From positions 1-64,000 of the forward strand of contig JBQTGW010000014.1 in the NCBI GenBank assembly GCA_052390495.1: a stretch of DNA of 64,000 nucleotides. Reading direction: 5' to 3'. Made by a program: the position numbers and the translations under genes. Shown here one piece after another: positions 1 to 8,064 of this stretch. The notes below the pieces were generated by a model, which was not told the DNA's origin, did not search any database, and saw only the letters and a program-made list of their open reading frames with translations. Each line of letters starts with the position of its first letter. Within the stretch, counting starts at the first letter, position 1. This DNA comes from GCA-003244245 sp052390495. Lineage in GTDB: Bacteria; Actinomycetota; Actinomycetes; Mycobacteriales; Pseudonocardiaceae.

Positions 1-14
1 ACGGAGAGCAGCCA

Positions 15-527
15 TCAACGCGGAATAGGGGCTTCGGGCGGGAGCTGGCGGATCGTGGGGTCGTAGGGGTCGAGTTCGCCGGGGGCGAAGCGGCAGAGCT
101 TGATGGCCCACCACAGTGACCGGCCCGGATCGCCCACCAGCTTGTAGGGCCATCGGGCAGGAGCACTGCGTAGCCGCCTTCCTCCAGCGGGAGCAGAGCT
201 CGGCCGCGCTGATCCGCCCGTGCTCGGCCTGCACAGCGCGCCAGACGCCCACTGCGGATCATGTACCGCAGCTTCGCGAGATCGAAGGTGTCCACGTTCT
301 GGCGGACCAGGTGCTGGGCGAGCAGTTCGTCCAGAGAGGGTGCCCTCGCCCGGCCGCGAAGACGCCGGCTGCAGGTCACCCGGGCGTTCCGGGTCGGCGA
401 CCTGGACCAACAGGCGGCCCCCTGCCTCGACGGGCACCTCGATCAGATACACCCTGACCCCCTCGATTCGCTCACGGACCGGATGGAGGGGACCCCTGTA
501 TGCGCCGGTCACTCCATCCGGTGACAC
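15..527 (-). pseudogene. degenerate minus-strand ORF, function unknown
   Basis: I do not recognise an intact protein here. A GTG-initiated minus-strand frame from 527 begins with a short beta-rich segment (VYLIEVPVEAGGRLLVQV) resembling the small trypsin-co-occurring domain of actinobacterial hypothetical proteins. After about residue 55 that frame becomes Arg/Ser/Pro-rich and low in plausibility. A second frame, about 345 down to 150, then looks protein-like (LDELLAQHLVRQNVDTFDLA), and the first frame looks plausible again near its end (WWAIKLCRFAPGELDPYD). The simplest reading is one gene with at least two frameshifts. It lies next to another frameshifted gene (662-1976). A chance open frame in GC-rich DNA is the alternative. 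Confidence 0.3.
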
Positions 528-661
528 TGGTGGAAGGTTCTTCCCCTGCTGGCGGGAGCCGGTCGGGCAGCGTCAGCCAGCAGTCCGGGACCAGAACGGT
601 TGCCGATCGACTTCTTTGTTGCACCATTTCCGTTCAGCGTACGGAATCGACCGCTGATCGC

Positions 662-1976
662 ATGAGTCGAAGTTCTGTGCCGACCGCTCACGATCGGCCT
701 GAAATTGTCAGGGTGTCCTGCAATAATGGTGTCGTGACCATGGTTCTGGACGACGTCGGCGCGCTCGCGACGATATCGGCTGCCGAGCTGCGTGATTGCG
801 TACGCCAAGCCGAGGTTGAGCTGCGCCAGGCGTATTCGCGGATGTTGGATGTGGTCGCTGAGGTGGAGAACCGCGGGATGGCGCAGGCTGAGGGATTCCG
901 GGATTCGGCGGCTCTGCTGTCGCGGATGCTGCGGATCTCGGCGGCCGAGGCCCGCACCCGGGTCGAGCACGCGGGGCAGCTCGCGCCGGGGCGCACGACC
1001 ACCGGGCAGCCGCTGCCAGTGGTGCTGCCGCGCGCGGCAGCGGCATTGGCCGCCGGGGAGCTGGGGACCGGCCAGTTACGAGTGATCACCACGACGATGG
1101 CGCGTGGTGGGTCCGAGCGTGACCCCGCAGCAGCGCGAGCAGGTGGAGGCGGACCTCGTCGAGCAGGCCAGGACCGTCGAGCCGCACCGGCTGGCGATCC
1201 TGGCTCGGCGCATCCGCGATCACCTCGACCCCGACGGACCCCCACCCCCCGAGCCGGACCCGATCGCTGATGCCTGCGGTGAGCTGCGGCTACGCAACCG
1301 TCGCGACGGTGGACTCGGGCTGGAAGGCTGGCTCGACCCCGAGGCGGGAGCCCAGTTCCGGGACCTGATCGAGCAACTGGCCCGGCCCCGCCCAGCCAGT
1401 GAGGGCATCCCCGACCAGCGCAGCGTGGCCCAGCGCCAGGCCGATGCACTGGCCGAACTGTGCGGTCTGGCCCGGACCGCACCCGACGTGCCGCACAGCA
1501 GTGGGGAACCTCCCCATGTCAGCGTGACCGTGAACCTGGAGGCGCTGCGCGCTGCGGTCGGGGCCGCGACCCTGAACTATGGCCAGCAGCTCAGCGCCGC
1601 TCAGCTGCGGCGGTTGGCCTGCGACTGCAAGATCATCCCGGTGGTGCTGGGCGGGCCGTCCGAGCCGCTGGACGTGGGCCGGGCTCAGCGTACGGTGCCG
1701 CTGGGGCTGCGTCGGGCCTTGATAACCCGAGACAAGGGATGCGCATTCCCGGGCTGTGACCGGCCACCGCGACAATGCGAGGCGCATCACGTGGTCCACT
1801 GGGCCGACGGAGGCGAAACGTGCCTCGAAAACTGTGTTCTGCTCTGCCCGCGACATCATCGCGAAGTACATAATATCGGCTGGGAATTGGTCGTCTATCC
1901 GGACCGGGTCGAGTTTATCCCACCTGCCATTATCGACCCGCTCCGAAGACCTCTGATCAATCCCATATGGCGCTGA
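662..1976 (+). pseudogene. DUF222/HNH endonuclease domain protein, frameshifted
   Basis: Two overlapping plus-strand frames together encode a DUF222-HNH protein, a multicopy actinobacterial family of putative HNH nucleases. The N-terminal part reads from an ATG at 662 to about 1105 and carries the helical DUF222 region. The protein then continues in another frame from about 1104 (TPQQREQVEADL) to the stop at 1974-1976. The C-terminal HNH motif is complete: AHHVVHWADGG around 1784-1814, then a Cys-Pro-Arg-His-His signature near 1845-1860. The frame switch falls in a GC-rich run around 1100-1110 with no obvious slippery site, so this is a mutation or a sequencing error. Start sites at 715 (GTG) or 735 (GTG) are also possible. 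DUF222 proteins are often linked to mobile DNA, but no element ends are visible here. Confidence 0.75.
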
Positions 1977-2064
1977 CGCGCCGGTATGTCGTGATCCGGG
2001 GTGCGACGATCGGTGGCGTCTCAGCACACCCGACCTGGTAACTCATTGAGCGCTGCTTCCGACC

Positions 2065-2146
2065 GCTCTCCGTGCGCCGAGTTCGACGTGAGAGCGGTCC
2101 ACTGGCATCGACACAGCTCTCACGTCGAACTCGACGCACGGAGAGC
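2065..2146. terminator. bidirectional 31-bp inverted repeat between convergent genes
   Basis: Arms 2065-2095 and 2116-2146 are 31 bp with one mismatch and enclose a 20-nt loop. The structure sits between the 3' ends of the plus-strand HNH gene (stop 1976) and the minus-strand cupin gene (stop 2149), which is where a shared factor-independent terminator is expected. There is no U-tract, as is usual in high-GC actinomycetes. Confidence 0.75.
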
Positions 2147-2148
2147 AG

Positions 2149-2607
2149 TCAGGTCCGGGTTAGCTCGCGAATCCGGGATGCCGCGTGCGGCCAGCCGGTG
2201 AGCAGGTCGGCGCGTCGGCCTAATCGGAAGGCCGACCACTCGAACGGCGGGGCCATGGTGGTACCCGCCAGAGTCCACGCGCCGAGCGGGCTGGAACCCT
2301 GCCACACCCCCGCGGGCACAACGACCTGCGGCCGCGCTCCCGACGCAACGTCCGGTCCGAGGACCGGCTGCTCGACCTGCCCGCCCGGGTACAACAGCAG
2401 CAGCTGCAGCGGCGACCCGGCGTACCAGTGGTAGGTCTCCACGCCATCGAGTGCGTGCAGCGCCGAGAAGTCCGGGGCCAGCAGCATGAAGTAGATCACC
2501 GAGCTGTGCACGTCGGCATAGGTCCGGCGGAAGAGACCACCCTCCCCGGGTAGCCGCTCCAGCCCGAGCAGTCGCGCGATCCGCCCGCCCTCGGCACGGG
2601 TGCTCAC
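2149..2607 (-). CDS. cupin family protein, DUF985 type
   Basis: This 152-residue protein matches the DUF985 (COG3542) cupin family: an N-terminal helix (RIARLLGLERLPGEGGLFRRTY compressed here to its start), then SSVIYFMLL, HALDGVETYHWYAGSPLQLL in the first cupin motif, and VVVPAGVWQGSSPLG with a typical ending of the barrel. The family is small, cytosolic and of uncertain function; some members bind metals or nucleotide-sugars. The start at the GTG/ATG end near 2607 gives the expected family length. It is transcribed alone, bounded by the inverted repeats at 2065-2146 and 2683-2736. No neighbour gives a pathway, so only the fold is called. Confidence 0.85.
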   Translation of the reverse strand: MSTRAEGGRIARLLGLERLPGEGGLFRRTYADVHSSVIYFMLLAPDFSALHALDGVETYHWYAGSPLQLLLLYPGGQVEQPVLGPDVASGARPQVVVPAGVWQGSSPLGAWTLAGTTMAPPFEWSAFRLGRRADLLTGWPHAASRIRELTRT

Positions 2608-2682
2608 ATCCGGTGATCAGACCAGCGCAGCCCGAGCGCCGCCATTGTCACCGCCATGGCGTCGTACCGTACCGGTCACTAT

Positions 2683-2736
2683 GTGACCCGTGAGTGGCGA
2701 TGCGAGCTATGACTCGTATCGCCACTCACGGGTCAC
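2683..2736 (-). terminator. 24-bp hairpin ending the 2733-3029 gene
   Basis: The arms 2683-2706 and 2713-2736 pair over 24 bp with one G-T pair and a 6-nt loop. The structure overlaps the stop codon region of the minus-strand gene 2733-3029, so it would end that transcript before the cupin gene. Strong stem-loops without a U-tract are the usual terminator type in this group. Confidence 0.7.
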
Positions 2737-3029
2737 CACATGCTGTGGCGCCCCTTTGAGAGCATGGACAGTGCCGGTTCGGTCGGCTCCAGCTCCACGT
2801 ATCGCGGGAGCTCCACGGTGATCTCCTCGAGGGAGGGGGGCGGTTCGACCAACTCGGGCGCGGGTCGTGGTTCGGGCAGGTCGATCTCTGCTGGGGCTGG
2901 CGAGGGCCGACCGGCCAGTCCCTTCAGGGCACGGACGGTGGCGGCGAAGATGCCGAGGTGCTGCGGTGGGGCCTGCGAACGGAGTGAGTTGTCGGAGCTG
3001 GTGTTGGCGCTCAACACGTGGCGACTCAT
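2733..3029 (-). CDS. small hypothetical protein, proline/glutamate-rich
   Basis: I do not recognise this 98-residue protein. The ATG at 3029 is preceded by AGGAGG at a good distance, which decides this start against longer upstream frames. The N-terminal half (residues 1-45) is polar with a segment HLGIFAATVRALKGLAG. The second half is Pro/Glu-rich (EIDLPEPRPAPELVEPPP) and predicted disordered by eye. It has no signal peptide or membrane segment. It ends in a strong hairpin at 2683-2736 and so forms a monocistronic unit divergent from the acyl-CoA synthetase at 3152. Small proteins of this style are common and lineage-restricted in Pseudonocardiales; no function is offered. Confidence 0.65.
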   Translation of the reverse strand: MSRHVLSANTSSDNSLRSQAPPQHLGIFAATVRALKGLAGRPSPAPAEIDLPEPRPAPELVEPPPSLEEITVELPRYVELEPTEPALSMLSKGRHSMW

Positions 3030-3151
3030 CGCGGGTGGTCCTCCTGGCGTACGGGATGCCCCCCGGATCGCCCGAAGCGTAGGGCTCCGGCGGGGTGTTA
3101 CCGGCACAATCGGCGGATATTTGCGCCATCCGGCGGGAAAGGTTGCTCCGT

Positions 3152-4591
3152 ATGCACCCACCGCTGTTGCCGACGCTGCACCGGCCCACCGACGCCGAGG
3201 CGCTGCGCTTCGGGCAGCGCTGTCTGACCCACCGTGAGCTCGACTCGGTGATCGCGTCGCTGTACCCGCGGTTGCGGGGCGCCCGGCGGGTCGCGGTCTG
3301 GGCCGCTCCGGAGCTGGAGACGTGCGTGGGAATCGCGGCGGCGCTGGCGCTCGGCGTTCCCGCAGTGCCGATCAATCCCCAGCTGGGCTCCCGGGAGCTG
3401 GACCACGTCGTGTCCGATTCAGAGCCCGACCTCGTGCTCACCGCCCGAGGTGCCGAATTGCCTGCGGCGCTGGGTGGGGTGGCCCGGTGTGACGTCGAGC
3501 TGCGGCCCGGGGACGAACCGGTGCCGCCCGAGCCGGATCCCGAGTCGCCCGCGCTGATCGTCTACACCTCGGGTACGACCGGGCCGCCCAAGGGTGTGGT
3601 GCTACCTCGGCGCGCGCTCGCCGCCGATATCGATGCGCTCGCGCTCGCCTGGGCGTGGACGGCGCGGGACGTGCTGGTGCATGCACTGCCGCTGTTCCAT
3701 GTGCACGGCCTGGTGCTCGGCGTGCTCGGGCCGTTGCGGCTGGGGGGCGCGCTGCACCATGTGGGCTCGTTCAGCGTTGAGGCCATCGCGCGCGAGCTGG
3801 CTGGTCCGGCGACCATGCTGTTCGGGGTGCCGACGATGTATCACCGGCTGGCTGCGGCCGCTGAACAGGATCCGGGCGTTGCTGCCGCGCTGGGTGCCGC
3901 CCGGCTGCTTATCTCGGGTTCCGCAGCGCTGCCGTTGGCCGACCACCAGCGGATCACCGCGGCCACCGGAGCGCAGGTGGTGGAGCGCTACGGGATGACC
4001 GAGTCACTGATCACCTGCTGCGTGCGGGTCGATGGGCCGCGCCGGCCCGGCACGGTCGGGCCTGCGCTGGACGGCGTGCGGCTGCGGCTGGTGGACGAGC
4101 AGGGCGAGGAGATCACCGACGAGGACACCATCGGGGAGATCGAGGTGGCAGGCCCCACGCTGTTTCTCGGCTACCTCAACCGGCCAGACGCGACTGCGCA
4201 GGCCGTGCGCGGCGGGTGGTTTCGCACCGGTGATGTGGCGACCCGTGGTCCGGACGGTTACCTGCGACTGGTCGGGCGCCGGGCTACGGATCTGATCAAG
4301 AGCGGTGGGTACAAGATCGGTGCTGGGGAGATCGAGAACGCGTTGCTGGAGCACCCTGGGGTCGCTGAGGTGGCGGTCACCGGGGAGCCGGATCCCGATC
4401 TCGGCGAGCGAGTGGTCGCCTGGGTGGTCGCCGCCTGCGACCCGCCGCCTGCCGGCCGGGAGCTTGCGGCGCACGTCGCGGCACTGCTCGCCCCGCATAA
4501 GAGACCCCGGGTGGTGCATCTGTTACCCGCGCTGCCTCGTAACGAGATGGGCAAGGTCTGCAAGAGTAAGTTGCGCCCGGCTGGTGACTGA
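3152..4591 (+). CDS. acyl-CoA synthetase, AMP-binding (FadD36-like)
   Basis: A 479-residue member of the acyl/aryl-CoA synthetase (ANL) superfamily that activates a carboxylic acid with ATP and joins it to CoA. The AMP-binding P-loop YTSGTTGPPKGV lies at about residues 137-149, the hinge region GWFRTGDVATRGPDGYLRL at about 354-372, the mobile C-terminal domain starts at DLIKSGGYKIGAGEIE (about 382-397), and the catalytic C-terminal lysine is in GKVCKSKLRP near the end. The protein is at the short end of the family, like mycobacterial FadD36. I chose the ATG at 3152, which has an AAAGG upstream; an in-frame start 57 bases earlier lacks family support. The substrate cannot be told from sequence. 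It is divergent from 2733-3029. Confidence 0.9.
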   Translation: MHPPLLPTLHRPTDAEALRFGQRCLTHRELDSVIASLYPRLRGARRVAVWAAPELETCVGIAAALALGVPAVPINPQLGSRELDHVVSDSEPDLVLTARGAELPAALGGVARCDVELRPGDEPVPPEPDPESPALIVYTSGTTGPPKGVVLPRRALAADIDALALAWAWTARDVLVHALPLFHVHGLVLGVLGPLRLGGALHHVGSFSVEAIARELAGPATMLFGVPTMYHRLAAAAEQDPGVAAALGAARLLISGSAALPLADHQRITAATGAQVVERYGMTESLITCCVRVDGPRRPGTVGPALDGVRLRLVDEQGEEITDEDTIGEIEVAGPTLFLGYLNRPDATAQAVRGGWFRTGDVATRGPDGYLRLVGRRATDLIKSGGYKIGAGEIENALLEHPGVAEVAVTGEPDPDLGERVVAWVVAACDPPPAGRELAAHVAALLAPHKRPRVVHLLPALPRNEMGKVCKSKLRPAGD

Positions 4592-4611
4592 CTCCCGGCT
4601 GTGCATGGTAG

Positions 4612-4717
4612 GCGGACACAGCGTGCACAGCGGACTGACACAGCGTGCGCAGCGGACTGACACAGCGTGCACAGCGGACTGACACAGCGTGCACAGCGGA
4701 CTGACACGGCGTGCACA
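4612..4717. repeat. 22-bp tandem repeat upstream of cobD
   Basis: One partial unit (4612-4629) and four full units (4630-4651, 4652-4673, 4674-4695, 4696-4717) of GCGGACTGACACAGCGTGCA+CA follow each other directly, with only single-base differences between copies. The array fills the gap between the acyl-CoA synthetase stop and cobD, ending 58 bases before the cobD start. Related GGACACACCGTGCA motifs recur near 12.4, 42.7 and 57.0 kb. Whether it is regulatory or merely a minisatellite is unknown. Confidence 0.9.
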
Positions 4718-4775
4718 GGGGGTACAGCGGCGGGTACGGTGTTCGCTTCGGTCCGCCACATCTAGGGGGTCGGCT

Positions 4776-5723
4776 GTGGGCGCGGAGCGCGCGGTGGGGT
4801 TGTTGCTTGGGGTTGCGGCGGATGCGGCGCTGGGGGATCCACGCCGTCTTCATCCGGTGGCGGCTTTTGGGCGGCTTGCGGCCGGTGCTGAACGGGCTTG
4901 TTACGCCGATCACCGGCTGGCTGGGGTGGCTTATACCGCCGCACTCGTCGGCGGCGTGACGGCCGTGGGCAGTCTGGTGGAACGGGCTGGGCGCGGGCGG
5001 GCTGCGGTGCAGGTCGCCGGGACCGCACTGGCTACCTGGGCGGTGCTCGGTGGTGCCTCGCTGGCCAAGGAGGGCGCCGCGATGGCCCGCGAGCTGGACT
5101 CCGGTGACCTCACTGCGGCCCGGGCCCGGCTGCCGCACCTGTGCGGGCGTGACCCAGACCAGCTCGACGCGGCAGGCATGGCCAGGGCGAGCGTGGAATC
5201 GATTGCCGAGAACACCTCCGACGCGGTCGTCGCCCCGCTGGTCTGGGGTGCGGTGGCCGGGGTGCCCGGACTGCTGGCCTACCGGGCGGTCAACACCTTG
5301 GACGCGATGGTCGGGTATCGCTCGGCGCGGCACCAGCGATTCGGCTGGGCTTCGGCTCGACTCGACGACGTGGCCAACCTGCTGCCAGCTCGGGTGTCCG
5401 CAGCGTTGACCGTGCTCTGCGCGCCGCTCGTGGGCGGCTCGGCGCACGGTGCGTGGCGGGCGTGGCGCTGCGATGCGGCGGCTCATCCGAGCCCCAACGC
5501 CGGGCAGATCGAGGCGGCCTTCGCGGGTGCACTGGAGATCCGGCTGGGTGGGCGAACGGTCTACCCACACGGCACGCAGCAGCGACCAGTGCTCGGTGAC
5601 GGTCGCACGCCCGATGCGGGAGATCTGACCCGCGGGGTCGAGCTGTCCCGGGTGGTCGGGATGGTGGCCGCGGTGCTGATCGCGATGTTCGCCGCGCTGG
5701 TGGGCCGGCGTCGCCGAAGCTGA
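4776..5723 (+). CDS. cobD: adenosylcobinamide-phosphate synthase CobD/CbiB
   Basis: A 315-residue polytopic membrane protein of the CobD/CbiB family. It joins aminopropanol phosphate (or ethanolamine phosphate) to adenosylcobyric acid late in cobalamin synthesis. Diagnostic segments are ALGDPRRLHPVAAFGR near residues 15-30, the strongly conserved ESIAENTSDAVVAPLVWGA near 145-163, NTLDAMVGYRSARHQRFGWASARLDDVANLLPAR (about 170-205, given here by its ends) and HPSPNAGQIEAAFAGAL near 235. The GTG at 4776 follows a TAGGGGG site; longer starts would run into the tandem repeats. In M. tuberculosis the equivalent gene is likewise next to SURF1 and ptpA. The other cobalamin genes in this window are at 9.2, 50.9, 56.5 and 61.7-64 kb. 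Confidence 0.93.
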   Translation: MGAERAVGLLLGVAADAALGDPRRLHPVAAFGRLAAGAERACYADHRLAGVAYTAALVGGVTAVGSLVERAGRGRAAVQVAGTALATWAVLGGASLAKEGAAMARELDSGDLTAARARLPHLCGRDPDQLDAAGMARASVESIAENTSDAVVAPLVWGAVAGVPGLLAYRAVNTLDAMVGYRSARHQRFGWASARLDDVANLLPARVSAALTVLCAPLVGGSAHGAWRAWRCDAAAHPSPNAGQIEAAFAGALEIRLGGRTVYPHGTQQRPVLGDGRTPDAGDLTRGVELSRVVGMVAAVLIAMFAALVGRRRRS

Positions 5724-5790
5724 ACGCGCCTGGATTCGGACCGCCGGTTCGGACCGCCCGGTTCGGACCGCTCAGCTCAGACAGCCCCGT

Positions 5791-6636
5791 TCAGACCGCT
5801 CGACCGTACCGATCGGCGAGCGCGGCCAACGGCTCGGCTGGATCATGCGGATCATCGGTGTCATCCGGATCGTCCGGATTGGGCGAGCGGCCCACTCGGC
5901 GCCCTCCGGTGGCTTCCTGCCAGGCGAAGTACATCAGCCCCAAGGGGGCCATCGCCCCGAAGGCCAGCCACTGCAGCGCGTAGGCGAAGTGCGGTCCGGA
6001 GTTCAGCTGCGGCAGTGGCAGCGGGGACAAGACACCCGGTGCTGTGCCGACCAGCTGCACGTAACCCGGCTCGATCGCAACCCCGGTGGCGGCGCCCACG
6101 GTGCGCGAGTTCACCGCGTACACCTGCCGGTGGTCGTCCTGCACCACGACCTCGCCGTTACGTGGGTCCGGCTCGTCCCGCCGCAGCCGGCCGGTGAGGG
6201 TCACCTCGCCGTCGGGCACCGCGGGGTAATCGGGCACCCGCACTCCGTCGGCTGGGCGCAGGTAGCCGCGGTTCACCAGCACGGCCGAGCCGTCGCCCAG
6301 CCGCAGTGGGACCAGCACCTCGAATGCCGGTTCACCCTGCACGGTGCGCAGCCGAGCCACCATCTCGGCCTGCGGTAGATAACGCCCGGTGAGCTGGACC
6401 TGACGCCACTCGGTGCCCACTGCGGGGGCTGCACCGAGGGCCAGCACATCCCGCAACGGCTGCGGCGCGGTGGTGAACGACTCCTCAATGGCGGTATTGC
6501 GGGCGCTGCGCTGCTCGCCCCGGTCGAACTGCCACGGCGCGAGCAGGGTGAACGCGAGGACGGCGAAGCACCCCACCGCCACCGTCAGCGCCACCCAACC
6601 GGGTCGCAGCAGAAACCGCCACTGCACGCCCACCAC
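5791..6636 (-). CDS. SURF1 family membrane protein
   Basis: A 281-residue protein with the SURF1 plan: an N-terminal membrane helix (about residues 10-32, FLLRPGWVALTVAVGCFAV), a periplasmic beta domain with WQFDRGEQR and VLVNRGYLRPADG, and a second helix near 220-240 (FAYALQWLAFGAMAPLGLMY). The family assists haem a insertion or assembly of cytochrome c oxidase subunit I. The C-terminus adds a disordered Asp/Pro-rich tail (SPNPDDPDDTDDPHDP). It is convergent with cobD, and the 67-base gap contains three imperfect copies of GGTTCGGACCGC. The gene order cobD-SURF1-ptpA matches M. tuberculosis Rv2236c-Rv2234. Confidence 0.9.
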   Translation of the reverse strand: MVGVQWRFLLRPGWVALTVAVGCFAVLAFTLLAPWQFDRGEQRSARNTAIEESFTTAPQPLRDVLALGAAPAVGTEWRQVQLTGRYLPQAEMVARLRTVQGEPAFEVLVPLRLGDGSAVLVNRGYLRPADGVRVPDYPAVPDGEVTLTGRLRRDEPDPRNGEVVVQDDHRQVYAVNSRTVGAATGVAIEPGYVQLVGTAPGVLSPLPLPQLNSGPHFAYALQWLAFGAMAPLGLMYFAWQEATGGRRVGRSPNPDDPDDTDDPHDPAEPLAALADRYGRAV

Positions 6637-6648
6637 GGTAACCGGTAC

Positions 6649-7503
6649 TCACCGCAACGCCGCGCGCGCGGCGGCAGCTGCGCTGGCCCCGTAGCCGCCG
6701 CCGAACAGCACCGCGTGCACCAGCAGCGGGAACAGTTGGTGCAGCGGGATGCGCGCCCGCCAGCCGGATGCCAGTGGAGCCACGGCCTGGTAGCCGACGA
6801 GCACCCGCTCCAGGTGCGGGTACCCGAACAGGGCCAGCATCGCCAGGTCGGTCTCCCGGTGCCCGCCGTGCGCGGCCGGGTCGAGCAGCCACACCCGGCC
6901 ATCGGCACCTGCGTGCACATTGCCCGACCACAGGTCCCCGTGCAGGCGCGCCGGCGGCTCGGCTGGCCCAGCCAGCTCCTCGATCCGCTCACAGACCCGC
7001 GCCACGGCATCGACCCCGGCCTGGTCGATCGCACCGTGGTCGCGTGCGGTGCGCAGGTAGGGCAGTACTCGCTGCTCGGCATACCACTGCGGCCACAGCT
7101 GGCCGGTGACGTTGGCCATCGGGGCCAGGCCGATCCACGCCTGCTGCGGCCCTCCCGGGGGTGGGGCGCCGAAAGCGGGAGCGCCCGCGGCGTGCAGCGC
7201 GGCCAGTTCACCTCCGAGCCACTCGGCGCCCACCGATTCCAGCCGACCCGTCGGCACATACTCGGTGACCAGCCATCGCCCGCTGATGCCGTGTACGTGC
7301 GGCACCAACGGCCCCCCTGGCACCCGAAGCCAGCGCAGCCCGGCGGCTTCGGCTTCGGCCTGTCCGGCTGCACCGCGCTTGGCCACCACGGTGCGCCGGT
7401 CGGTCAGCTCGACCACCCAGATTCCACCGCGGGCAGCTACGGCCCGCACCGGTTGCTCAGTGATCGCGGTGACTGCCTCGCCGACCTCACCAGCCTCGCT
7501 CAC
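6649..7503 (-). CDS. fructosamine kinase family protein
   Basis: A 284-residue protein of the fructosamine-3-kinase/ketosamine-3-kinase family (protein-kinase-like fold), expected to phosphorylate sugar amines on glycated proteins or small molecules. Visible motifs are the nucleotide-binding lysine region RRTVVAKRG, WLVTEYVPTG, the catalytic loop RLHGDLWSGNVHAG (about residues 186-199) and the metal-binding LLDPAAHGGHRETDLAM (about 204-220). The GTG at 7503 overlaps the phosphatase stop by 4 bases (GTGA), which indicates translational coupling and is preferred over an upstream start. SURF1 follows after 12 bases, so phosphatase, kinase and SURF1 probably form one operon. The pairing of a fructosamine kinase with a low-Mr phosphatase is common in actinobacteria. 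Confidence 0.9.
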   Translation of the reverse strand: MSEAGEVGEAVTAITEQPVRAVAARGGIWVVELTDRRTVVAKRGAAGQAEAEAAGLRWLRVPGGPLVPHVHGISGRWLVTEYVPTGRLESVGAEWLGGELAALHAAGAPAFGAPPPGGPQQAWIGLAPMANVTGQLWPQWYAEQRVLPYLRTARDHGAIDQAGVDAVARVCERIEELAGPAEPPARLHGDLWSGNVHAGADGRVWLLDPAAHGGHRETDLAMLALFGYPHLERVLVGYQAVAPLASGWRARIPLHQLFPLLVHAVLFGGGYGASAAAAARAALR

Positions 7504-7991
7504 AGCCGTTCTCGCAGCTTGTCTCGCACCCATGCCAGCAAACCGGGTACCGCAGCCCGCACCATGGCGAGGACCTCGTCGAACCCGCCCTTCCCTCCGA
7601 AGTAGGGGTCGGGCACGTCGAGATCATCGCCGACGGCCGGGTCGAACGAACGCAGCAGTACCACTCGCTCCGGTTCGCGGACCAATCGACGCAGCGTGGC
7701 GAGATGCCCGGAGTCCAGCGCGACCAGGAGATCAGCGGACAAGTGCACCGGGCCGACCTGGGCGGCGACGTGCGCGCAGTCGTAACCGGCGCGCCGCAGG
7801 GTGGCTGCGGCCCGGCTGTCGGCAGAGCTGCCGATGTGCCAGCTGTCGGTGCCCGCGCTGCTCACCCGCACCCGGTCCGCGAGCCCCTCGCGGCGCAGCG
7901 CATCGGCGAACACGACCGCGGCCATCGGGGAACGGCAGATGTTCCCGGTACAGACGAAACAGAGGTGAACGCGCGGCTGACTGGTACTCAC
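7500..7991 (-). CDS. ptpA: low-molecular-weight protein-tyrosine phosphatase
   Basis: A 163-residue low-Mr phosphatase. The P-loop CTGNICRS occupies residues 14-21 (nucleophile Cys14, Arg20), and the general-acid DPYFGG motif (near residue 131) is present. The protein is cytosolic and related to M. tuberculosis PtpA. It begins an apparent operon with the fructosamine-kinase-like gene (4-base overlap) and SURF1. It is divergent from the O-methyltransferase, with only 73 bases between starts, so the promoters must overlap. No PtkA-like kinase gene, which neighbours ptpA in M. tuberculosis, is seen here. Confidence 0.93.
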   Translation of the reverse strand: MSTSQPRVHLCFVCTGNICRSPMAAVVFADALRREGLADRVRVSSAGTDSWHIGSSADSRAAATLRRAGYDCAHVAAQVGPVHLSADLLVALDSGHLATLRRLVREPERVVLLRSFDPAVGDDLDVPDPYFGGKGGFDEVLAMVRAAVPGLLAWVRDKLRERL

Positions 7992-8064
7992 CCTGCACAG
8001 TCTGGCTGATCACGAGGTGCCGTCCGCGTCGGCGGCGACTCCCGGCATGCGGCACGATCGGGCG

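Noticed and set aside
4612..4717. Cobalamin riboswitch upstream of cobD
   Set aside because: No B12-box or long conserved leader was seen; the gap is filled by the tandem repeat.
4377..5570. Long minus-strand open frame opposite cobD and the acyl-CoA synthetase
   Set aside because: It is a Pro/Arg/Gly-rich shadow of two well-supported plus-strand genes and of the tandem repeats.
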